From the NCBI GenBank assembly GCA_021793395.1, contig JAJYSU010000007.1, positions 1 through 64,000 on the forward strand: 64,000 nt of DNA. The letters run 5' to 3'. The notes under the pieces were generated by a model, which made no database searches, had not been told where the DNA came from, and saw nothing but the letters and a program-made list of their open reading frames with translations. Made by a program: the position numbers and the translations under genes. The stretch is from Actinomycetes bacterium. Lineage in GTDB: Bacteria > Actinomycetota > Acidimicrobiia > Acidimicrobiales > RAAP-2. Positions 7,130 to 15,183 of this stretch are shown in pieces; the first letter of the stretch is position 1, and each line of letters opens with the position of its first letter.

Positions 7130-8424
7130 AGCAGGGGAAGATACCGTTCGAGCTCGAAGGGGGTGACCTGTCCACGGTACGCGGCCCACTCCTCGCGCTT
7201 GTTGCGCAGGAACCACTCGACCTGGTGTTCGCCGAGCGTCTCGAGCATGAGCGACGACGTGGCCATTAAATCGACGGCTTCGGCCAGCGATTGGGGCAGC
7301 GGTGCCGTCGGCGATCCCTCCGGAGGCAACTCGTAGCCGCCGTCCACGCCGCGAAGGCCGGCGGCCAGGATGACCGCGAAGGCGAGGTAGGGGTTGGCGG
7401 CGGGGTCGGGGGCGCGGTACTCGAGACGGGTGGAGTCGCCGCGTCCCGGCTTGATCGACGGCACGCGTACGAGGGCAGCCGTGTCGTAGTGGGCCCACTC
7501 GGCCCCGACGGGGGCCTCGGCGCCGGGAACGAGACGTTTGTAGGAGTTGACCCACTGGTTGGTCACCGCGGTGATCTCCGGCGCGTGGCGCACGAGCCCC
7601 GCGATGAACTGCTGGGCGACGTTGCTCAAGCCGTAGAGCCCGTCGCCGATGAAGGCATTTCGGTCGTCTCGCCAGAGGGACAGGTGCGTGTGCATGCCTG
7701 ATCCCTGCACGCCGACCAGGGGCTTGGGCATGAAACTGGCCGTCACGCCGCTCTGGCGCGCGAGCTCCTTGACGACGTGGCGTACGGTGACGACGGTGTC
7801 GGCCATGGTGAGCGCGTCGGTGTAGCGCAGGTCGATCTCGTGCTGTCCGGGCGCGTCCTCGTGCTGGGCGTGTTCGACGCCGATACCCATCTCCTCGAGC
7901 GTCAGCACCGTGCGCCGACGTAGCTGGCTCGAGACGTCGTCGCTCAGCAGGTCAAAGTAGCTGCCCTGATCCAGGGGACGCGGGACGGATCCCCTGACCG
8001 AGTCATCGAAGTAGAAGTACTCGATCTCGGGCGCGACGTAGAACGTGTAGCCCCGCTCTCGCGCGGCGTCGAGGACGCGCCGCAACTGCTGACGAGGGCA
8101 CCCCTCGAACGTGGAGCCGTCGACGTTGGTGATGTCGCACAAGACGCGAGCAACTCCGGATCCCTCGGGGTACCAGGGAAGCAGCTGGAACGTCGTCAGG
8201 TCCGGGCGCGCCAGAACGTCAGCCTCCTTGACCCGGGAGAAGCCGTCGATGGCGCTGCCGTCAAAGGTCATTCCCTGGTCCAGGGCGTCTTCGAGTTCGG
8301 CCGGTGTGACGTGGAAAGCCTTGGGCCGACCCAGCACGTCGGTGAACCAGAACTGGACGAAGCGCACGCCGCGCTCCTCGACCGTGCGCAGCACGTACTG
8401 GGCCTGACTCTGCATGGGAGACAT
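7126..8424 (-). CDS. glnA: Type I glutamine synthetase
   Basis: The product is 432 aa. It has the GSI features MTFDGSAIDGF, APEIEYFYFD (metal-binding Glu) and GSGMHTHLSLW (ATP/glutamate site). It makes glutamine from glutamate, ammonia and ATP. The adenylylation loop NLYDLP of the beta subgroup is not present, and the length fits the shorter alpha-type enzymes, so covalent control is unlikely. It lies 30 bases downstream of glnII and overlaps the glnR-like gene by four bases, giving a glnII-glnA-glnR order. It could also be a GlnA paralogue acting on another amine. Confidence 0.88.
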   Translation of the reverse strand: MSPMQSQAQYVLRTVEERGVRFVQFWFTDVLGRPKAFHVTPAELEDALDQGMTFDGSAIDGFSRVKEADVLARPDLTTFQLLPWYPEGSGVARVLCDITNVDGSTFEGCPRQQLRRVLDAARERGYTFYVAPEIEYFYFDDSVRGSVPRPLDQGSYFDLLSDDVSSQLRRRTVLTLEEMGIGVEHAQHEDAPGQHEIDLRYTDALTMADTVVTVRHVVKELARQSGVTASFMPKPLVGVQGSGMHTHLSLWRDDRNAFIGDGLYGLSNVAQQFIAGLVRHAPEITAVTNQWVNSYKRLVPGAEAPVGAEWAHYDTAALVRVPSIKPGRGDSTRLEYRAPDPAANPYLAFAVILAAGLRGVDGGYELPPEGSPTAPLPQSLAEAVDLMATSSLMLETLGEHQVEWFLRNKREEWAAYRGQVTPFELERYLPLL

Positions 8425-8454
8425 TCTCGCACCTCGCGTGGAGGGCTCGTACTC

Positions 8455-9567
8455 CTAGCGTGCGGCGGCTCGGGAGCGTGAGGTCTTGGTCGCGGGTGCC
8501 TTCTTCGCCACCGACCGCGAGGTGCTGGCGGCCGCAGCCCTGGCGCGCGGCCGCGTGCGCGAGGCGGCGGCGGCGCCGCAGATCGTCTCGACCATGAGTC
8601 GAGCCACGACGTAGGGGTCGACGTTGGCGTTGGGGCGCCGGTCCTCGAGGTACCCACGCCGGTCGCGGGCCACGGCGCCAGGGATGCGCACCGACGCGCC
8701 GCGGTCCGAGACCCCGTAGGAGTACGTCGACCAGTGAGCGGTTTCGTGAGCTCCGGTGAGCCGTTCCTCGACGCCGGCGCCGTAGTTCGAGATGTGCTCG
8801 GACACCCGCGTACCGAGGGCCTCACAGCCCGCGATGATGGCGTCCCACCCACCCGCCGCTCGCATCTGCTTGGTGGAGAAGTTCGTGTGGGCTCCGGCGC
8901 CATTCCAGTCGCCCTTGATCGGTTTGGCGTCGAGACTCACGTCGACGCCGTACTCCTCGGCGATGCGCTGGAGAAGCCAGCGCGCGACCCACAGGTGGTC
9001 GCCCACCTCGACCGTGCCGAGTACGCCGATCTGGAACTCCCACTGGCCCATCATGACCTCGGCGTTGGTGCCTTCGATGGCCAGTCCCGCGCGCAGGCAC
9101 GCCAGCGTGTGGGCCTCGACAATGTCGCGTCCGGGCATCTTGGCGCCGCCGACGCCGCAGTAGTAGGGGCCCTGGGGGGCGGGGTAGCCCTCCTCGGGCC
9201 ACCCGTAGGGCCGACCGTTCTGGAAGAAGGTGTACTCCTGCTCGATACCAAACATCGGCGCGAACGAGGCGTAGGCGGCGGCCGCGTCCGCGGCGGCCGC
9301 CCGGGCGTTCGTGGCGTGGGGCGTCATGTCCGGGTTCAGCACCTCGCACATCACCAGCACGTTCGCACCACCTCGCAGGGGGTCGGGGCACGTGAAAACC
9401 GGGCGCAGCACGCAGTCCGAGAAGTGGCCCGTGGCCTGGTTGGTGCTCGACCCGTCGAAGCCCCACAGTTCGGGCTTCTTGGCATCGGCGATGATGCGAG
9501 TCTTGGAGCGCAGGGTGTGGGTCGGCTCGGTTCCGTCGATCCAGATGTACTCGGCCTGGTATGACAC
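8455..9567 (-). CDS. glnII: Type II (eukaryote-like) glutamine synthetase with basic tail
   Basis: The product is 370 aa. GSII motifs are clear: WGFDGSSTNQA, FGIEQEYTFF, GDWNGAGAHTNFST and the catalytic-loop region RRPNANVDPY. GSII is found in actinobacteria and rhizobia and works when nitrogen is scarce. The last 35 residues are an Ala/Arg/Lys/Ser/Thr tail (AKKAPATKTSRSRAAAR) resembling histone H1 and the TopA tail in this window, not a normal GS ending. The start is a GTG with GAGGAG upstream. The promoter must lie in the 120 bases shared with nadE. Confidence 0.92.
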   Translation of the reverse strand: MSYQAEYIWIDGTEPTHTLRSKTRIIADAKKPELWGFDGSSTNQATGHFSDCVLRPVFTCPDPLRGGANVLVMCEVLNPDMTPHATNARAAAADAAAAYASFAPMFGIEQEYTFFQNGRPYGWPEEGYPAPQGPYYCGVGGAKMPGRDIVEAHTLACLRAGLAIEGTNAEVMMGQWEFQIGVLGTVEVGDHLWVARWLLQRIAEEYGVDVSLDAKPIKGDWNGAGAHTNFSTKQMRAAGGWDAIIAGCEALGTRVSEHISNYGAGVEERLTGAHETAHWSTYSYGVSDRGASVRIPGAVARDRRGYLEDRRPNANVDPYVVARLMVETICGAAAASRTRPRARAAAASTSRSVAKKAPATKTSRSRAAAR

Positions 9568-9636
9568 GGTTCTCCTCGGTGACTGAAGGTTGCTCTCCAG
9601 TCTGACGGAGCGATGTCGCGAACGCCACGCGTTGTG

Positions 9637-9653
9637 TTAACCACGTGTGAAAC
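9637..9653 (-). promoter_or_regulatory. Possible GlnR-like box upstream of glnII
   Basis: TTAAC-N7-GAAAC occurs in the glnII/nadE divergent region. It resembles the GlnR half-site pair GTnAC-N6-GAAAC but has one extra spacer base and T for the first G. It is listed because a GlnR-like protein is encoded downstream; the match is weak. Confidence 0.25.
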
Positions 9654-9676
9654 CTCCGGCGGGTGAGGGCTCCCGG

Positions 9677-9682
9677 TAGGCT
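9677..9682 (+). promoter_or_regulatory. Candidate -10 (TAGGCT), leaderless start of nadE
   Basis: TAGGCT is followed by seven bases and then the GTG at 9690, which is the start that best fits the protein family. No Shine-Dalgarno is seen. Confidence 0.5.
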
Positions 9683-9689
9683 CCACTGC

Positions 9690-11465
9690 GTGCCCGTCGT
9701 ACGACTAGCCCTGGCTCAGATGAACGCCGTCGTGGGCGGGTTCGCGGACAACGTGGCCACGATCACGCGCTTTCGTGCGCAGGCGGCGGGCGTGGGGGCG
9801 GACCTGGTGGTGACGCCGGAGTTGTCACTCACTGGCTACCCCCCCGAGGACCTGTTGTTGAAGGAGGGCTTCGTCGAGACCGCCGAGGAGGTCCTCCTCG
9901 ACCTGGTGGCGACGGGGAATCTCCCCCCGGTAGTCGTGGGGACGGTGCTGAGTGAGTCGTCCTGGGCGGTACGTCTCGCGCCGTCGGGTGACGGTCGCGA
10001 CGTCGTGGTGCCGACGGGCGTCGGCACGGTGGGCCATCTCGCCAACGCTCTGGTCGTGTTGGACGAGGCGGTGGTGGCCACCGCGGTCAAACGCCTCCTG
10101 CCGAACTACGACGTGTTCGACGAGCGACGTTACTTTCACCCGGGGGTTGGCCCGCATACCGTGATCAACGTCGCGGGCGCGGCGATCGGCCTGCTGATCT
10201 GTGAGGACGTGTGGACCGCGGGGGGTCCGGCGGCGGAGCTGGCGGCCCAGGGGGCGACGCTGCTGGTCGTGTCCAACGCCTCGCCCTACGCGCGAGGGCG
10301 GCCGGCCCTGCGTGAGGCCATGCTGGCCGAGCGAGCGCGCGAGACGGGGTGTGCGATCGCGTACGTGAACCTGGTGGGCGGCCAGGACGAGTTGATCTTC
10401 GACGGGCAGAGCCTGGTGGTCGACGCGACCGGGAAGGTGGTGGCACGTGCCGGAGCCTTCGGTGAGGAGCTGATGACCGTCGACGTGGAGGTGCCGCCGT
10501 CCTCGCGCGGAGTACCGGTCCCCGTGCGCTACGCCCGTGACGAGGCCGACGCGCGCGCGGCGCTGATCAACCACGTGACGATGCCGCTCGACGAGATCGA
10601 GGAGGTGTACCGCGCACTGGTCATGGGAACTCGCGACTACCTGCGCAAAAACGGGTTCCGTTCCGTGGTCCTCGGTCTGTCGGGGGGCGTGGACTCGTCT
10701 CTGGTGGCCACGATTGCCGTGGACGCGGTGGGCGCGCGAGCGGTGCGCGGGGTCGCGCTGCCGAGTCGGTACTCCTCGGACCACTCGGTGAGCGACGCTC
10801 GCGAGCTCGCCGCTCGTCTGGACATTGACTTCACGGTCACTTCGATCGAGTCCGCCCACCAGGCTCTCGAGGGCGTGCTCGGTGAGGTCCTCGGGAGTCC
10901 ACCGGCGGGGCTGACCGACGAGAATCTCCAGTCGCGCATTCGCGGCGTTATCCTGATGGCCATCTCCAACGCCACCGGCGCCCTGGTGCTGACCACGGGT
11001 AACAAGTCCGAGATGGCGACCGGCTTCTCGACTCTCTACGGGGATTCGGCGGGTGGGTTCGCCGTTATCAAGGACGTGCCCAAGACTATGGTCTACCGGC
11101 TGTGCCGGTACCGCAACGAGCTCGCTCGCTCGCTCGGGGACCCGGAGCCGATCCCGGTCGCCGTGCTGGACAAGCCTCCCTCGGCGGAGTTGCGCCCGGA
11201 CCAGCGTGACGACCAGTCGCTGCCCCCCTACGAGCAGCTCGATCCCCTGCTCGAGCTCTACGTGGAGGGTGACGCCACCGCCGAGCAGCTCATTGGCGCC
11301 GGTCACGACCGTGCGCTCGTCCTGCGCGTGACGGCGCTGGTTGATCGCAGCGAGTACAAGCGACGCCAATCGCCGCCGGGAGTGCGCATTTCGTCCAAGG
11401 CCTTCGGGCGCGATCGACGTATGCCGATCACCAACGCCTTTCGACCCGAGTCCGCCGGTGGATGA
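9690..11465 (+). CDS. nadE: Glutamine-dependent NAD+ synthase
   Basis: The product is 591 aa from the chosen GTG (VPVVRLALAQMN). The N-terminal nitrilase-type glutaminase (about 1-265) has its Glu in TPELSLTGYPPED, Lys in KRLLPNYDVFDE and Cys in LLICEDVW. The C-terminal synthetase (about 285-575) has the PP-loop SGGVDSSL. The enzyme amidates nicotinic acid adenine dinucleotide to NAD+, taking ammonia from glutamine, so its place next to the glutamine synthetases may not be chance. The 3' end overlaps the next small gene by eight bases. Confidence 0.95.
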   Translation: MPVVRLALAQMNAVVGGFADNVATITRFRAQAAGVGADLVVTPELSLTGYPPEDLLLKEGFVETAEEVLLDLVATGNLPPVVVGTVLSESSWAVRLAPSGDGRDVVVPTGVGTVGHLANALVVLDEAVVATAVKRLLPNYDVFDERRYFHPGVGPHTVINVAGAAIGLLICEDVWTAGGPAAELAAQGATLLVVSNASPYARGRPALREAMLAERARETGCAIAYVNLVGGQDELIFDGQSLVVDATGKVVARAGAFGEELMTVDVEVPPSSRGVPVPVRYARDEADARAALINHVTMPLDEIEEVYRALVMGTRDYLRKNGFRSVVLGLSGGVDSSLVATIAVDAVGARAVRGVALPSRYSSDHSVSDARELAARLDIDFTVTSIESAHQALEGVLGEVLGSPPAGLTDENLQSRIRGVILMAISNATGALVLTTGNKSEMATGFSTLYGDSAGGFAVIKDVPKTMVYRLCRYRNELARSLGDPEPIPVAVLDKPPSAELRPDQRDDQSLPPYEQLDPLLELYVEGDATAEQLIGAGHDRALVLRVTALVDRSEYKRRQSPPGVRISSKAFGRDRRMPITNAFRPESAGG

Positions 11466-11979
11466 GGACGTCGCGTCCCATCTCGCCAGTCTGGTCGACG
11501 CGATCTACCGGGGACTCGGACGTCACTGCGCGGCGGTGCTCGATGACGCGTACCTCGTGCGGCTGTACGAAATGGCCCGGGCGTTCGGCGACCTGTCGAT
11601 CGCCTGGCGCGAGGCTCTGGCCCACCCGTCGGGTGAACCCTTCGGGCCGCTGGCGCGCGTGCTCGACCGCGCGTTCGCCGAGGACGAGTCGGGGGCCCTG
11701 GCCCTCTACGCGATGGCGGCGATTGTCGGCCCGCGCCTCCTGGTCTCACTGCGCGACGCCCGCGGGGTGGCGCACGACGATCCGGCCACGGTCGCCCTGC
11801 TCGACGAGACGGCGCAGGTCACGGTGCGCCAGTTGCGTGAACTGTCGTCACTGCCCACTCACGACGAGGGTGACGACCCTCAGTGGCGCTCGCGGGCTCG
11901 GGCGTTGGTGGACGAGCTCGACGCCGGGGGCTGGTCGGACAGCTTCGGCGTCTCCGGGCGGTTGCCTCCCCCCGTATAA
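11458..11979 (+). CDS. Hypothetical, probably helical protein
   Basis: I do not recognise this 173-aa protein. From the GTG at 11458 (VDEDVASHLASLVDAI) it is rich in Ala, Leu, Asp and Arg, looks mostly alpha-helical, and has no signal peptide, membrane segment or Cys pattern. The ORF track's longer N-terminus lies inside nadE and is probably not translated. The start overlaps the nadE stop by eight bases, suggesting coupling, and the sigma factor gene follows within 45 bases. Codon use looks like its neighbours, so it is probably a real gene of unknown function. Confidence 0.6.
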   Translation: MDEDVASHLASLVDAIYRGLGRHCAAVLDDAYLVRLYEMARAFGDLSIAWREALAHPSGEPFGPLARVLDRAFAEDESGALALYAMAAIVGPRLLVSLRDARGVAHDDPATVALLDETAQVTVRQLRELSSLPTHDEGDDPQWRSRARALVDELDAGGWSDSFGVSGRLPPPV

Positions 11980-11980
11980 C
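11975..11980 (+). promoter_or_regulatory. Candidate -10 (TATAAC) for the sigma factor gene
   Basis: TATAAC is the most AT-rich hexamer between the hypothetical gene and the sigma factor and lies about 43 bases before its ATG. A matching -35 is not clear. Confidence 0.35.
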
Positions 11981-12022
11981 TACTGATGTGAGAAGCCCCG
12001 GATATCGGGCGGAGGGAGCATC

Positions 12023-12972
<950 letters not shown>

Positions 12973-12976
<4 letters not shown>

Positions 12977-13740
12977 CGAGACCGCAGGCGAAGTCGGCCG
13001 AGGATCGCGGCGACGGTGATGACCACGGCGCTGATGAAGTAGGGGGTGTGTGAGCGCGCACGGTCGTGGGCCAGCACGGGGTGGGTGAAGCTGAGTATCG
13101 GCCACGACTGCTCGTGGGCGATGCGCGCCAGTTGGCGATCGGGATTGACGGCGTAGGGGTGGCCGACGGCGAAGAGCATGGGCGCGTCGGTGGCGGAATC
13201 GGAGTAGGCGTAGGACTGCTCCAGGTCGATGTCGCGGCGCTGTGCCAGCTCACGGATGGCGACGGCCTTGTTGTCCCCCTGGGCGAGGAACTCCATTTCG
13301 CCGGTGAACTTCCCGTTGGCGTCGACGCGCGCCCGTGAGGCGATGGCGCCGGTGATGCCGAGCAGTTCCGCGAAGGGCTCGACGATCTCGCGCGGCGACA
13401 TGCTGACGAGCCAGATCTCGTCCCCGCGCGCCTGGTGGAAGTCGATGAGGTCGAGCGCCTCCTCGTAGATGAGAGGTTCGAACACGTGGGTCAGGGTGTC
13501 GGCGACCAGGGCGCGTACCTCGTCGCGATCCCAGCCGCGTGTGATCTTGAGGGTCGTCTCTCGAATCTTGGTCAGTCGCTCCTCGTTGGCGCCGAAACGC
13601 ATGAAGTACAACTGGACCAGAGCGGCGCGAATCAGGGTTCGCCGGTGCAAGAAGCCGCGCGCGTGGAACTCCGGCCCCAGGGCCACCATGGAGGACTTGG
13701 CGATGACGGTCTTGTCCAGATCGAAGAAAGCGGCCCGCAC
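12973..13740 (-). CDS. HAD-IB family phosphatase with C-terminal membrane segment
   Basis: The product is 255 aa. Motif I is FFDLDKTVI, motif II is the Ser in LVSMSP, and motif III-IV is the acid pair in SYAYSDSATDAPML. This is the SerB-related HAD subfamily IB, whose actinobacterial members act on phosphoserine or phospholipid-like substrates. Residues 230-250 form one hydrophobic helix that would tether it to the membrane, which favours a lipid-linked substrate. It starts with GTG six bases after TAGCAT. The substrate is not known from the sequence. Confidence 0.85.
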
Positions 13741-13746
13741 GGGGCA

Positions 13747-13752
13747 ATGCTA
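13747..13752 (-). promoter_or_regulatory. Candidate -10 (TAGCAT), leaderless start of HAD gene
   Basis: TAGCAT on the minus strand is six bases from the GTG start codon, with no ribosome site between. Confidence 0.45.
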
Positions 13753-13779
13753 GGCCCGAGGTCCAGGTTGGGCTGGCCG

Positions 13780-14448
13780 TCAGCCAATGAAGGCGTCGGC
13801 ACAGTCCTTTCCCGCGATGTCGCGAGCCAGAAGGATGACGTGGTCGTACTCGAGGAAGTGCATCGTGGGTGTGGGGGTGAGCGGCTGATCACTGCGTACG
13901 ACGGCGACGACACGTACGCCGTCGGCCAGCGTCAGGTCGTCGAGCGTGAGGTTCTGGGCGACGGGCGGCGAATCGGCGGCGAGGGTGACCTCGACGAGGC
14001 GCATTCGCCCCTGGGCGAGGTCGAGCAGCTTCACGACGGAGCCGACTTCGACGGCCTCGTCGACGAGCGAGGTGATGAGTGCGGGGGTTGACACGGCGAT
14101 GTCGACGCCCCAACGCTCGTTGAAGAGCCACTCGTTACGCGAGTTGTTGATCCGCGCGATCACCCGCGGGACGCCGAACTCCTGCTTGGCCAGCCAGCTC
14201 ACCACCAAGTTGTCCTCGTCGTCACCGGTGGCCGCGATGACGACGTCGGCGCTGCGCAGATCCGCGACCGTCAGACAGGCGTACTCGCACGCGTCGGCCG
14301 CCATGACGTTCACGCCGGGCAGGAGAGACTTGAGACGCTCCGCGGTAGCGGTGACCTGTTCGAGCAGGATCACGTCGTGGTGCCGATCGATCAGGTCGAG
14401 GGCGATGGCGGTGCCGACCGAGCCTCCTCCCGCGACGACGACCTTCAC
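13780..14448 (-). CDS. trkA: TrkA-type potassium channel/transport regulator (second of pair)
   Basis: The product is 222 aa: an N-terminal RCK_N Rossmann domain (VVVAGGGSVGTAIA; acidic residue in LLEQ) and a C-terminal RCK_C domain from about residue 140. Such proteins bind NAD(H) or other nucleotides and gate potassium transporters. The ATG overlaps the stop of the upstream trkA gene by four bases. The tandem pair matches the CeoB/CeoC arrangement of actinobacteria and sits divergent from a KimA/APC-type permease, the probable transport partner. Confidence 0.92.
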   Translation of the reverse strand: MKVVVAGGGSVGTAIALDLIDRHHDVILLEQVTATAERLKSLLPGVNVMAADACEYACLTVADLRSADVVIAATGDDEDNLVVSWLAKQEFGVPRVIARINNSRNEWLFNERWGVDIAVSTPALITSLVDEAVEVGSVVKLLDLAQGRMRLVEVTLAADSPPVAQNLTLDDLTLADGVRVVAVVRSDQPLTPTPTMHFLEYDHVILLARDIAGKDCADAFIG

Positions 14449-15098
14449 GAGGGCTCGCCGGAGAGGAATTGGCGCAACTCGCCCACGCCCTGAGTGGTCA
14501 CGAGGAACTCGAGCATGTCGTCCTCCTGGGCGAAGAGACCCTCAAGGTCGACGCGTCCCTGGCCGCCGCGAATGAGCCCCACCACGCGCACGTGATGAGC
14601 AAGGTTGAACGAGGAGAGTGGGTGCCCCGCGAGGGCGTCGGGCACGATGCGCTCGACGAGGTGTAACGAGCCGGTTCCGTCGGTCCACTCGATGGACTCG
14701 TCCGAGGGGAGGAGCCAGCGCTTTACCTGCTGCGTCGTCCACAGTGAGGTCGCCACGGTGGGGATGCCGAGCTTCATGTAGATGTCCGCACGTTGGGGAT
14801 CGTAGATGCGCGCCACCACGTTGGTGATGTCGTAGGTGTCGCGGGCAATGCGCGCGCACAGGATGTTGGTATTGTCGCCGCTGGTGACCGCCGCCAGCGC
14901 GTCAGCGTGGCTGGCGTCCGCCTTCATCAGGATATCCCGGTCGAACCCCGAGCCCAGGAGGGTCGAGCCGTGGTAGCGGGTGAGCCGTCGGAAGGCGTCG
15001 CGATTCTTGTCGACCACGACCACCGAGTGACCTTCTTCGGATAGTTGCATCGCCAACTCCGAGCCTACCCGGCCGCAACCGATGACGATGATGTGCAC
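14445..15098 (-). CDS. trkA: TrkA-type potassium channel/transport regulator (first of pair)
   Basis: The product is 217 aa from the GTG chosen (VHIIVIGCGRVG); the ORF track's 12 extra residues are unlikely. It has the glycine-rich nucleotide loop GCGRVGSELA with the acid at the end of beta-2 (VVVVDKN), then an RCK_C domain. It is paralogous to the overlapping downstream gene, and the two probably form a heteromeric gating ring. The promoter lies in the 85 bases shared with the divergent permease, so regulator and transporter may be expressed together. Confidence 0.92.
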   Translation of the reverse strand: MHIIVIGCGRVGSELAMQLSEEGHSVVVVDKNRDAFRRLTRYHGSTLLGSGFDRDILMKADASHADALAAVTSGDNTNILCARIARDTYDITNVVARIYDPQRADIYMKLGIPTVATSLWTTQQVKRWLLPSDESIEWTDGTGSLHLVERIVPDALAGHPLSSFNLAHHVRVVGLIRGGQGRVDLEGLFAQEDDMLEFLVTTQGVGELRQFLSGEPS

Positions 15099-15170
15099 TC
15101 GGGTATCTGAGCACACGACGCCGTGGCGACGCAACTAGGCGAGCATCACGACGACGCCCAGGAGATGACT

Positions 15171-15176
15171 TAGTGT
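15171..15176 (+). promoter_or_regulatory. Candidate -10 (TAGTGT), leaderless start of APC permease
   Basis: TAGTGT is followed by seven bases and GTG at 15184. This favours that start over the GTG at 15175, which overlaps the hexamer itself. Confidence 0.4.
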
Positions 15177-15183
15177 GAACGGG

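Noticed and set aside
9825-11369. 514-aa minus-strand ORF antisense to nadE
   Set aside because: It is the reverse shadow of a clear NAD synthase; its composition is rich in Arg, His and Gln with no family features.
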